Assembly (NCBI GenBank): GCA_964466155.1
Contig: CAYXMY010000106.1
Location: 1-9,363 of the forward strand
Origin: Caenibius sp964466155
GTDB taxonomy: Bacteria > Pseudomonadota > Alphaproteobacteria > Sphingomonadales > Sphingomonadaceae
Length of the DNA: 9,363 nt
Direction: 5' to 3'
Shown here: piece by piece, positions 1 through 6,874 of the stretch
How the letters are laid out: each line of letters starts with the position of its first letter
Position numbering within the stretch: position 1 is the first letter of the stretch
Position numbers and translations under genes: made by a program
Notes under the pieces: generated by a model
What the model was told of the DNA's origin: nothing
Databases searched by the model: none
What the model saw: only the letters and a program-made list of their open reading frames with translations

Positions 1-8
1 AGTACCCC

Positions 9-38
9 TTGTTTTGCGCGGCCAGACTCGTCTAACTG
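9..38 (+). promoter_or_regulatory. Possible weak promoter ahead of the F420 operon
   Basis: A TTGTTT hexamer (9-14) lies 18 bp before TAACTG (33-38), upstream of the first operon gene at 70. Both boxes match the sigma-70 consensus only partly, and the window begins too close to exclude a promoter or gene further upstream. This is an inference from spacing and box similarity. Confidence 0.2.
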
Positions 39-69
39 CGCCCAACCTTGTTACCCCCGGGAGAGAAAA

Positions 70-942
70 ATGCGGTTTCACTATGCCGAAGCCATGACGG
101 CCGTTTCGAATTACATCCCGCTTGCACAAGCGGCGGAAGCGAACGGCTATGCCGGCTATGTCATCCCCGACAGCCTGATCTATCCCAAGGCCTCGGACAC
201 CCAGTATTCCTATACCGAGGATGGCGGCCGCGAATTCCTTGAGAACAAGCCGTTCGTCGAAAGCTTCATCATGGCGACCGCCATCGGCACCGCCACCACC
301 AAGCTGGAAATGACGACCAATGTGGTGAAGCTGCCGGTGCGCCCGCCGCTCTATTCGGCCAAGCTCGCCTCCTCCATCGCGGCGCTGACCAACAACCGCT
401 TCAATCTCGGCGTCGGCCTCAGCGTGTGGCCGGAAGATTACAAGGCGATGGGCGTCGATTTCGCCAAGCGCGGCAAGCGTTTCGATGAATGCATCGATAT
501 CGTGCGCGGCCTCTGCGCGGGCGGCTATTTCGAATACCACGGCGAATTCTACGATCTCGATCCGGTCAAGCTGAACCCGATCCCGACCAAGCCGCTGCCG
601 ATCCTGATCGGCGGGTTTTCCGACGCCGCGTTCAAGCGCGCCGCCCGCAACGACGGCTTCATGCACGCGGGCAACGGCACGCGTGAGGAAATGGCCGCCG
701 CGCTGGCCAAGATCCAGGAATACCGCGTCGAATTCGGCACGCAGGACAAGCCGTTCCGCATTTTCGCCACCGCCATGGGCGAAATGACGCTGGACATCGT
801 GAAGCACTATCAGGACATCGGCGTGACCGACATGCCGATTGCCTTCCGCAGCCTCTACGCGGTGGAAGAAGACACCCAGCCGCTGCAGCAGAAGATCGAC
901 GATCTCTCGCGTTTCGCCGATCAGGTGATCGCGAAGATCTGA
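70..942 (+). CDS. LLM-class F420-dependent oxidoreductase
   Basis: A 290-residue protein of the luciferase-like monooxygenase superfamily (TIM barrel), in the branch that commonly uses F420 in place of FMN. Family features seen are an N-terminal strand-helix with AAEANGYAGYVIPDS (about 21-35), the central stretch RPPLYSAKLASSIAALT (91-107) followed by NNRFNLGVGLS (108-118), RGKRFDECIDIVRGL (134-148) before the FEYHGEFYDL segment, and KPLPILIGGFSDAAFKRAAR (174-193). Length is normal and there is no signal peptide, so it should be cytoplasmic. The ATG at 70 has a good ribosome site (GGGAG, 59-63). It ends 6 bp before fbiC and heads the operon, which supports F420 rather than FMN as cofactor. 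Such enzymes move hydride between F420H2 and an organic substrate. The substrate cannot be read from sequence, and FMN use remains an alternative. Confidence 0.88.
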   Translation: MRFHYAEAMTAVSNYIPLAQAAEANGYAGYVIPDSLIYPKASDTQYSYTEDGGREFLENKPFVESFIMATAIGTATTKLEMTTNVVKLPVRPPLYSAKLASSIAALTNNRFNLGVGLSVWPEDYKAMGVDFAKRGKRFDECIDIVRGLCAGGYFEYHGEFYDLDPVKLNPIPTKPLPILIGGFSDAAFKRAARNDGFMHAGNGTREEMAAALAKIQEYRVEFGTQDKPFRIFATAMGEMTLDIVKHYQDIGVTDMPIAFRSLYAVEEDTQPLQQKIDDLSRFADQVIAKI

Positions 943-948
943 TCCGCG

Positions 949-3357
949 ATGACCGGCAGCGGGATCAGCCAGGCCGAATTGCGGCGCATCGCGGCGGAAG
1001 AACCGCTCGATGCGCTGATGGCGCGCGCCGCCGCCCTGCGCGATCGGGGCTTCGGCGCGCTCGTCACTTATTCGCGCAAGGTGTTCATCCCGCTGACCCA
1101 CCTGTGCCGCGATGTGTGCTCCTACTGCACTTTCGCGAAGCCCCCGAAAAAGGGGCAGCGCAATTTCCTCAGCCCCGATGAAGTGCTGGCAATCGCCCGC
1201 GCGGGCGAAGCGGCCGGGTGCCGCGAGGCGCTGTTCACGCTGGGGGACAAGCCCGAACTGCGTTACCGCGCCGCGCGGGAGGAACTGGCCGATCTCGGCT
1301 ATGCCAGCACCATCGAATATCTCGCCGCGATGTGCCGTCTGGTGCTGGAGGAAACGAGCCTGTTCCCCCACGCCAATCCGGGGGTGATGACGCGGGAAGA
1401 ACTGGCCGCGCTGCGCACGGTCTCGATCTCGCAGGGGATCATGCTGGAAAGCACCGCGCAGCACCTGTGCGAACGCGGCGGCCCGCATTTCGGCTCCCCC
1501 GACAAGGACCCGGCGGTGCGGCTCGCCTGCATCCGCGACGCGGGCGCATTGCAGATCCCGTTCACCAGCGGCATCCTGATCGGCATCGGCGAGACGCGGG
1601 AGGAGCGGATCGACGCGCTGCTTGCCTTGCGCGATCTCCACCAACAATACGGCCACATTCAGGAAATTATCGTCCAGAATTTCCGCGCCAAGGCCGATAC
1701 CCGCATGGCCTTCGCCGATGAGCCGGACCGGGAGGAGCTGCTGTGGACCATCGCCGTGGCGCGGCTGTGCTTCGGCCCCACGATGACCATCCAGGCCCCG
1801 CCCAATCTGGCGGGCAGCGGCTTCGGTGAACTGATCGATGCCGGGATCAACGACTGGGGCGGCGTGTCCCCCGTCACCCCCGATCACGTCAATCCCGAAG
1901 CTCCGTGGCCCGCGATTGCGCGCCTTGCCGAAGAAACCGCCGCGCATGGCGGCATTCTGGCGGAGCGGTTCGCCGTACACCCATCGCACCTGCTCGATCT
2001 TGCCCGCTGGCAGGACCCGGCGCTCCACCGCCCCTTGCGCGAAGCGATGGATACGCAAGGCCTGCCGCGCATCGATGGCTGGCGCGTCGGCGGGGCGGAA
2101 CCCGCGCCCGAACTGACGCTTACCCCCGGTCCGATCCGCGATCCCCGCATTGCCGCCGCGCTGGGCGATGTGGTGGCGGGCAAGACGCTGGACGAAACGG
2201 CGGTCGTCGCTCTGCTGGCCGCGCGCGGACCGGATTTCGATGCCGTCTGCACGGCGGCGGACACACTGCGCCAGGAGACGGCGGGCGATACGGTGCGCTT
2301 CGTCGTCAACCGCAATATCAATTACACCAACATCTGCTTCCACAAGTGCGCCTTCTGCGCCTTCTCCAAAGGCAAGTTGGCCGCCGAACTGCGCGGCCCC
2401 GCCTACGATCTCGATCTGGCCGAAGTCACCCGCCGCACCGCCGAAGCATGGGATCGCGGGGCGACCGAGGTCTGCATGCAGGGCGGCATTCACCCGCATT
2501 ACACCGGGCAGACCTATCTCGATCTGCTCGCCGCCGCCAAGGCAGGCGCCCCTGCGGTCCACGTCCACGCATTCTCCCCGCTGGAAGTGCGCCACGGGGC
2601 GGATTCGCTGGGTATCGGCATCGCGGACTTCCTCACTCTGCTGCGCGATGCAGGGCTCGGCAGCCTGCCCGGCACGGCGGCGGAAATCCTCGACGACGAA
2701 GTGCGCGAAACGCTCTGCCCCGAAAAGCTGACCACCGCTGAATGGTTCGAAGTGATCGAAGCGGCGCACAGCGTGGGCCTGCGCACCACCGCCACGATCA
2801 TGTACGGCCATATCGAACGGCCCGAACATCAGGCCCGCCACCTGCTGCGCATCCGCGCCTTGCAGGAACGCACCGGCGGCTTCACCGAATTCGTCCCCCT
2901 GCCCTTCGTCGCGATGGAAGCGCCGATCTATCTCAAGGGCGGCGCACGGCCCGGCCCCACGTTCCGCGAGGCGGTGCTGATGCATGCCGTGGCGCGGATC
3001 GTGTTGCACCCGGTGATTCCCAATATCCAGGTCTCGTGGGTCAAGATGGGCGAAACCGGGGTGTGCGCGGCACTGGCGGCAGGCGTCAACGATCTCGGCG
3101 GGACTTTGATGAACGAAAGCATTTCACGCGCGGCAGGCGCAGAGCACGGGCAGGAATGGGCGCCTGCCACGATGGAGCGCGTGATCTCGGGCGCGGGCCG
3201 GGTTTGCGCCCAGCGCAGCACGCTCTATGGCCCCGTTTCGGACGAACGGATCGCGGCGGGGCGCACAGCGCAACCGCTCACCCCCATGGTACAAACCGCC
3301 CCTCAAAAGCGGCGGGACAACGGCAAACTGGAAGGAACACTGGTTCGACATGGCTGA
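949..3357 (+). CDS. fbiC: FbiC, fused CofG-CofH 7,8-didemethyl-8-hydroxy-5-deazariboflavin (Fo) synthase
   Basis: An 802-residue bifunctional radical SAM enzyme that builds Fo, the deazaflavin chromophore of F420, from tyrosine and a ribityl-diaminouracil intermediate of flavin synthesis. Two complete radical SAM cores are visible. The N-terminal CofG-like half carries C53-x3-C57-x2-C60 (LCRDVCSYC) and the conserved HANPG (141-145). The C-terminal CofH-like half carries C463-x3-C467-x2-C470 (CFHKCAFCAFSKG) and MQGGIHP (510-516). Each CxxxCxxC binds a 4Fe-4S cluster. The linker lies at about 385-445. The CofG-then-CofH fusion is the layout typical of actinobacterial FbiC (mycobacterial protein about 850 residues); archaea have separate proteins. 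The ATG at 949 follows the LLM stop by 6 bp without a strong ribosome site, suggesting translational coupling. Its end overlaps the next gene by 8 bp. Both halves look intact. Confidence 0.97.
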   Translation: MTGSGISQAELRRIAAEEPLDALMARAAALRDRGFGALVTYSRKVFIPLTHLCRDVCSYCTFAKPPKKGQRNFLSPDEVLAIARAGEAAGCREALFTLGDKPELRYRAAREELADLGYASTIEYLAAMCRLVLEETSLFPHANPGVMTREELAALRTVSISQGIMLESTAQHLCERGGPHFGSPDKDPAVRLACIRDAGALQIPFTSGILIGIGETREERIDALLALRDLHQQYGHIQEIIVQNFRAKADTRMAFADEPDREELLWTIAVARLCFGPTMTIQAPPNLAGSGFGELIDAGINDWGGVSPVTPDHVNPEAPWPAIARLAEETAAHGGILAERFAVHPSHLLDLARWQDPALHRPLREAMDTQGLPRIDGWRVGGAEPAPELTLTPGPIRDPRIAAALGDVVAGKTLDETAVVALLAARGPDFDAVCTAADTLRQETAGDTVRFVVNRNINYTNICFHKCAFCAFSKGKLAAELRGPAYDLDLAEVTRRTAEAWDRGATEVCMQGGIHPHYTGQTYLDLLAAAKAGAPAVHVHAFSPLEVRHGADSLGIGIADFLTLLRDAGLGSLPGTAAEILDDEVRETLCPEKLTTAEWFEVIEAAHSVGLRTTATIMYGHIERPEHQARHLLRIRALQERTGGFTEFVPLPFVAMEAPIYLKGGARPGPTFREAVLMHAVARIVLHPVIPNIQVSWVKMGETGVCAALAAGVNDLGGTLMNESISRAAGAEHGQEWAPATMERVISGAGRVCAQRSTLYGPVSDERIAAGRTAQPLTPMVQTAPQKRRDNGKLEGTLVRHG

Positions 3358-4024
3358 CAGCAAGGCAGTAATCGCGGTTCTGGGCGGCACCGGGCATGAA
3401 GGCGCAGGCCTCGCCGCGCGCTGGGCCAAGGCGGGCTATCCCGTCGTCATCGGTTCGCGCGATGCGGTCCGCGCGGCCGACGCCGCCGCCGAAATGGCCG
3501 CCAGAACGGGCGGTAACGTGCGCGGCCTCGCCAACGCCGATGCGGCGGCGGCGGGCGAAATCGTCGTCATGGCCGTGCCCTATGCCGGGCAGCAGGCGCT
3601 GGCCGAAGAAGTGCGCGCCCATCTCGACGGCAAGATCCTGATCGATGTGACGGTGCCGCTGGTTCCGCCCAAGGTCGCCCGCGTGCAATTGCCCGAAGGC
3701 GGTTCCGCCGTCGAAGCGCTGCAGAAGAAGCTGGGCGACAGCGTGCGCGTGGTCGCTGCGTTCCAGAACGTTTCGGCCCACCAACTGGCCGATCTGGGCA
3801 GCGAAGTGAACTGCGACGTGCTGGTATCGGGTGACGATGTGGACGCACGCGAAGCGGTGTGCCAGCTTGCCAAGGCCATCGGCATCACCGCGATCCATGC
3901 GGGGCCGCTGGCCAATTCGGCGGCGGCCGAAGCGCTGACTTCCGTCCTGATCGCGATCAACAAGCGGTACAAGGTGGCGGACGGCGCAGGCATCCGCATC
4001 ACCGGCATTCCGGACCTGGCGTGA
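3350..4024 (+). CDS. npdG: NADPH-dependent F420 reductase (F420H2:NADP+ oxidoreductase type)
   Basis: A 224-residue Rossmann-fold protein of the FNO/NpdG family, which passes hydride between NADPH and F420. The N-terminus has the dinucleotide loop GGTGHEG (12-18), then a strand ending IGSRD with S36, R37 and R41 placed as expected for binding the 2'-phosphate of NADP(H). Further family features are VMAVPY, ILIDVTVPL, a FQNVSAHQL segment and the C-terminal HAGPLANSAAAEALTSVLI block. The ATG at 3350 is chosen because GGAAGGAA (3330-3337) precedes it and the Rossmann strand begins at residue 6; a longer frame from 3227 would add unrelated residues read out of frame with fbiC. It overlaps fbiC by 8 bp and shares GTGA with cofE. 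No glucose-6-phosphate-type F420 reductase is visible, so this is the likely source of F420H2. A role in saturating a dehydro-F420 intermediate is a remote alternative. Confidence 0.9.
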   Translation: MADSKAVIAVLGGTGHEGAGLAARWAKAGYPVVIGSRDAVRAADAAAEMAARTGGNVRGLANADAAAAGEIVVMAVPYAGQQALAEEVRAHLDGKILIDVTVPLVPPKVARVQLPEGGSAVEALQKKLGDSVRVVAAFQNVSAHQLADLGSEVNCDVLVSGDDVDAREAVCQLAKAIGITAIHAGPLANSAAAEALTSVLIAINKRYKVADGAGIRITGIPDLA

Positions 4025-4818
4025 GTGCCCGCCGCCTGACAGCAGTCGGGCTGGACGCGATCGGCGATATCACTGCGGGGGACGATCTCGCGGCGGTGCT
4101 GGCGCACGCCATCGCCGCCGCCGGAGAGGCTCTCCAACCGGGCGATGTGATCGCGCTAGCGCAGAAGATCGTTTCCAAGGCCGAAGGGCGCAGCGTGCGC
4201 CTGGCCGATGTTGCCCCTTCCCCCCCGGCGCAGGAACTGGCGGGGGTGACGGGCAAGGACCCGCGCCTGTGCGAACTGCTGCTGCACGAAACGCATACGG
4301 TATTGCGCCAGCGCGAAGGGCTGGTCGTGGTGGAGGATGTGCGCGNNNNNNNNNNATTCGGCCTGACCTACAGCACCTTTATCGGCGCGCTGGCCAACGC
4401 CGGGATCGATGCTTCCAATGTCGCGGCGGACGGGGAAAGCGTGCTGCTGCTGCCCCAGGACCCGGACGCCAGCGCCCGCGCCCTGCGCTCCGCGCTGGAA
4501 CGGCGCACCGGCGTGGCCCCGGCCGTGGTCATCATCGACAGCATCGGCCGCGCGTGGCGGCAGGGCACCGTGGGCACCGCCATCGGCGTTGCCGGAATGC
4601 CCGCATTGCTCGATCTGCGCGGCAAGCCCGATATGCACGGCCGCCTGCTGGAAACCACCGAGCTGGGGCTGGCCGACGAAGTCGCCGCCGCCGCTTCGCT
4701 GCTGATGGGGCAGGCGGACGAACGCTGCCCCGCCGTGCTGCTGCGCGGCCTCGCTTTCACCGGCGACGGCGCAGCGCGCGATCTGCTGCGCCCGCGCGAG
4801 CAGGACATGTTCCGATGA
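4021..4818 (+). CDS. cofE: CofE, coenzyme F420-0:L-glutamate ligase (single domain), containing an assembly gap
   Basis: About 265 residues as assembled. The enzyme adds gamma-linked glutamates to F420-0 using GTP. Family features seen are LTAVGLDAIGDITAGDDLA near the start, IALAQKIVSKAEGR, ANAGIDASNV (125-134), LLLPQDPDASA, the IIDSIGRAWRQGTVG loop, ADEVAAAASLLMG and a LLRPREQDMF end. The GTG at 4021 is chosen because it overlaps the previous stop (GTGA) and the family N-terminus starts right after it. The protein stops after the CofE domain, so the C-terminal FMN-dependent nitroreductase-like domain of mycobacterial FbiB is absent. Codons 109-112 are unknown because of 10 N. Around them the protein appears some 12 residues longer than CofE proteins recalled from memory, including YSTFIGAL just before the conserved ANAG, so the local sequence is doubtful. 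The cofD ATG overlaps the stop. Confidence 0.93.
   Translation: MSARRLTAVGLDAIGDITAGDDLAAVLAHAIAAAGEALQPGDVIALAQKIVSKAEGRSVRLADVAPSPPAQELAGVTGKDPRLCELLLHETHTVLRQREGLVVVEDVRXXXXFGLTYSTFIGALANAGIDASNVAADGESVLLLPQDPDASARALRSALERRTGVAPAVVIIDSIGRAWRQGTVGTAIGVAGMPALLDLRGKPDMHGRLLETTELGLADEVAAAASLLMGQADERCPAVLLRGLAFTGDGAARDLLRPREQDMFR
4346..4355. other. Run of 10 N (assembly gap) inside cofE
   Basis: Ten undetermined bases fall within cofE. A round number of 10 is the usual placeholder for a scaffold join of unknown size, so the real gap may be longer, shorter or an overlap. The reading frame happens to continue across the 10 N. Confidence 0.98.
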
Positions 4819-5774
4819 GCGTGCGCGTCCTCGCGCTGTGCGGCGGGATCGGCGGGGCCAAGCTCGCGCTCGGCCTGTCGCACATCCTGCCGCCGGAGGA
4901 TCTGGCGATCCTCGTCAACACCGGCGACGATTTCGAGCATTTGGGCCTCACCGTTTCGCCCGATGTCGATACCGTCACTTACACGCTGGCCGGGCTCAAC
5001 AACACCGAACTGGGCTGGGGCCTGGCCGGGGAGACATGGGCTTTCATGGACCAGTTGCGGAAGCTGGGCGGGGAAGACTGGTTCAATCTCGGCGACCGCG
5101 ATCTGGCGCTGCATGTCGAGCGGACCCGGCGGCTCAACGCGGGGGAAAGCCTGTCCGCGATCGCCGCCGATGTGGCGCGCAAGCTGGGCGTCGCCCCGGC
5201 GCTGTGGCCGATGGCGGACGATCCGGTGCGCACCGTGCTAGAAACGGACGAGGGCACGCTGGCCTTCCAGCGTTATTTCGTCGGCCGCCGGGCGGAATCG
5301 GCGGTGCGGGCCATCGCTTATCGGGGCGCGGAGACTGCCCGCCCCAACGCCGATGCCATGGCCGCGCTGGCCGATCCGGCGCTGGAGGCGGTGATCGTCT
5401 GCCCTTCGAACCCATGGCTCAGCATTGCCCCACTGCTCGCCATGCCCGCCTTGCGCGATGCGCTGGCCACGACCGCCGCCCCCGTTATCGCGGTGTCCCC
5501 CATCGTCGGCGGGCAAGCGATCAAAGGCCCCACCGCCAAGCTGATGGCGGAACTGGGCCTGCCCGTGACGGCCAGCGCCGTGGCCGAATTCTACACCGGG
5601 ATCGCCGATGGCTACGTTCTGGACGAGACCGACCGGGCGCTGGAAAGCGAGATCGCCGCGCTGGGCATGGCGGCCGATGTGCAGCCCACGGTGATGCACG
5701 ATCTCGCCACCAAGACCGCGCTTGCCCGCGCGGTTCTCACCTTTGCCGAAAGGCTGCGCCGCGCGGCCCGCTGA
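4815..5774 (+). CDS. cofD: CofD, 2-phospho-L-lactate (or phosphoenolpyruvate) transferase
   Basis: A 319-residue protein (the actinobacterial counterpart is FbiA) that transfers the phospho-three-carbon unit from its GDP-activated form onto Fo, giving F420-0 or dehydro-F420-0 and releasing GMP. Diagnostic motifs are GGIGGAK (10-16) at the N-terminus, VNTGDD (34-39), then a DVDTVTYTLAG segment, CPSNPWLSIAPLL in the second half and VSPIVGGQAIKGPTAKLM. Length and motif order fit an intact family member. The ATG at 4815 overlaps the cofE stop as ATGA, with AGGA at 4802-4805 as a possible ribosome site. The stop is 3 bp before cofC, which encodes the enzyme making its unstable GDP-linked substrate; that adjacency fits direct hand-over. 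Which donor it uses (phospholactyl, enolpyruvyl or phosphoglyceryl) cannot be told from the motifs. Confidence 0.95.
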   Translation: MSVRVLALCGGIGGAKLALGLSHILPPEDLAILVNTGDDFEHLGLTVSPDVDTVTYTLAGLNNTELGWGLAGETWAFMDQLRKLGGEDWFNLGDRDLALHVERTRRLNAGESLSAIAADVARKLGVAPALWPMADDPVRTVLETDEGTLAFQRYFVGRRAESAVRAIAYRGAETARPNADAMAALADPALEAVIVCPSNPWLSIAPLLAMPALRDALATTAAPVIAVSPIVGGQAIKGPTAKLMAELGLPVTASAVAEFYTGIADGYVLDETDRALESEIAALGMAADVQPTVMHDLATKTALARAVLTFAERLRRAAR

Positions 5775-5777
5775 TCG

Positions 5778-6413
5778 ATGCTCTGGACGCTGATCCCGGC
5801 CAAATCGTTCCACCATGCCAAGCGCAGGCTGGCCCCTGTGCTGAGCGAGGAGGAGCGCGCCGCACTCAGCGCCGCGCTGCTCACCCGCACCGTACGCGTG
5901 GCGAAAGCGGCTTTCCCGGCGCAGCCGGTGCTGGCCGTGGCCGCGGGGGAGGATGCAGCGCAGGCCGCGCTGGCCGCCGGGGCCGATCGCGTGATCGCGC
6001 CCGAAACCCAAGGGCTGAACCCGCAACTTGCGGAAGCGGCGCGGGAAGTGCCCCCCGCTGACGCCCTGCTGGTCCTCCACGCCGACCTGCCACTGCTGAC
6101 CCCCGCCGATCTCGCCGCGCTCGCCGCCGCGCAGGGTCCGGTGGTGATCGCGCCCGACCATCGCGGCGAAGGGACCAACGCCCTGCTCCAGCGCACGGCG
6201 GACCGCTTCTTCGCGTTCGGCCCCGGCAGTTGCGCCCGCCACCGGGAGGAAGCCATGGCGCGTGGCATGGCCCCCACTCTGCTGCCCCACCCCGGCCTCG
6301 CCCGCGATCTGGACGAAGCGGAGGATTGGGCCGCCGTGCAGGCCGCACTGGGCCACGGCGATTCCCCTCTGCCCGCCGCCGCCCTGATCGCGCATCTGCT
6401 CCGCCCCCTCTGA
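5778..6413 (+). CDS. cofC: CofC, F420 pathway guanylyltransferase (phospholactate/PEP/phosphoglycerate type)
   Basis: A 211-residue nucleotidyltransferase (the actinobacterial counterpart is FbiD) that couples GTP to a phosphorylated three-carbon acid for CofD. The GT-A-like core is clear: IPAKSFHHAKRRLAP (6-20) is the nucleotide-binding start, VLHADLPLLTPADL (99-112) carries the metal-binding acidic residue, APDHRGEGTNALL (125-137) and FGPGSCARH (147-155) form the acid-binding side, and ARDLDEAEDW (175-184) is the family C-terminal motif. The ATG at 5778 is 3 bp after the cofD stop with no clear ribosome site, so coupled translation is likely. It is the last gene of the operon. Known bacterial homologues differ in preferring phospholactate, PEP or 3-phosphoglycerate; substrate preference is not assigned here. 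Confidence 0.93.
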   Translation: MLWTLIPAKSFHHAKRRLAPVLSEEERAALSAALLTRTVRVAKAAFPAQPVLAVAAGEDAAQAALAAGADRVIAPETQGLNPQLAEAAREVPPADALLVLHADLPLLTPADLAALAAAQGPVVIAPDHRGEGTNALLQRTADRFFAFGPGSCARHREEAMARGMAPTLLPHPGLARDLDEAEDWAAVQAALGHGDSPLPAAALIAHLLRPL

Positions 6414-6611
6414 CCTGCGGACTGCGCCGGGACGGTTGACACAGAACGGCCTGAAAGTACGCCGGGGCTGCGGCATGATCCGCGCTTCTCAGTAAAACAG
6501 CGATACCGCCGAAAATCACTTTTTTCCAAGGTGATTAGGTATTATTCCCGCAGCATGTCCGACTTCCGTTGAACAGGCCTGAGGGAATAGTCCCGGTGTG
6601 ACTTTTCGGCC

Positions 6612-6627
6612 CGGTATAATGATACCG
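6612..6627. promoter_or_regulatory. Perfect 6+6 palindrome containing TATAAT
   Basis: CGGTAT, spacer AATG, then ATACCG. TATAAT at 6615-6620 matches the -10 consensus exactly, and the opposite strand reads TATCAT, a near match. An operator overlapping a -10 box is one reading. No good -35 box was found at 16-18 bp on either strand, so promoter activity is uncertain. Confidence 0.3.
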
Positions 6628-6806
6628 CAAACCGGCCATAAACGCACTCTTCCCATCCAGTGCAAAGCGCCGCACACATCTCGAAACAGGCACAATAGAA
6701 GGATGGCTTCGCGCTCCATCCCGCAGGTTAAGGCAGATTTTGCGCGTGTAGGAAAGTTTGCGCGCTTGCAGCCTGCCTTCGCTCCGCAAGCGGTCTTGCA
6801 CGTTTG

Positions 6807-6836
6807 TTGCCGATCCCATACGCGGGATGCTACTAT
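6807..6836 (+). promoter_or_regulatory. Candidate promoter of the DoxX gene
   Basis: TTGCCG (6807-6812), an 18 bp spacer and TACTAT (6831-6836) resemble a sigma-70 promoter about 38 bp before the DoxX start codon. The spacer holds an inverted repeat ATCCC (6813-6817)/GGGAT (6824-6828), which could be a repressor site. Assigned by pattern only. Confidence 0.35.
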
Positions 6837-6874
6837 TGTTGCGGATGGCGCTGCGCTGTCTGAAGAGGACCGCC

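Larger units (their letters stand above)
6414..6874. other. Non-coding stretch after the F420 operon
   Basis: About 460 bp without a convincing gene. The open frames here have no recognisable protein features and lack proper ribosome sites. The middle (about 6490-6640) is visibly richer in A/T than the flanking genes. Items seen: TTGACA at 6436-6441 without a matching -10 box; a 7-base direct repeat CGCCGGG (6425-6431, 6460-6466); a 6 bp inverted repeat AATCAC/GTGATT (6514-6519, 6531-6536) around a T-rich loop; an inverted repeat TATTCCC/GGGAATA (6543-6549, 6583-6589); a TATAAT palindrome (6612-6627); and a direct repeat TTTGCGCG (6739-6746, 6757-6764). No good intrinsic terminator follows cofC. 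A small RNA or a decayed gene cannot be excluded. Confidence 0.6.

Noticed and set aside
1905..2741. Plus-strand open frame of 278 codons within fbiC
   Set aside because: Out-of-frame reading through the fbiC linker and CofH half; composition typical of a shadow frame.
4838..6061. Plus-strand open frame of 407 codons in another frame over cofD/cofC
   Set aside because: Arginine- and glycine-rich frame-shifted reading of cofD and cofC; no motif and no ribosome site.
6436..6441. Perfect TTGACA box as a promoter after cofC
   Set aside because: No acceptable -10 hexamer at 16-18 bp; the best (TACGCC) is poor.
5238..6476. Minus-strand open frame of 412 codons opposite cofD and cofC
   Set aside because: G/R/H-rich shadow translation without any family motif, fully covered by two convincing plus-strand genes.
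6514..6536. AATCAC/GTGATT hairpin as terminator of the F420 operon
   Set aside because: The T run is in the loop rather than after the stem on the plus strand, the stem is A/T-weak, and it lies about 100 bp past cofC.
6739..6764. Two TTTGCGCG copies 18 bp apart as a repeat array or CRISPR remnant
   Set aside because: Only two short copies without regular spacers; chance is likely in GC-rich DNA.
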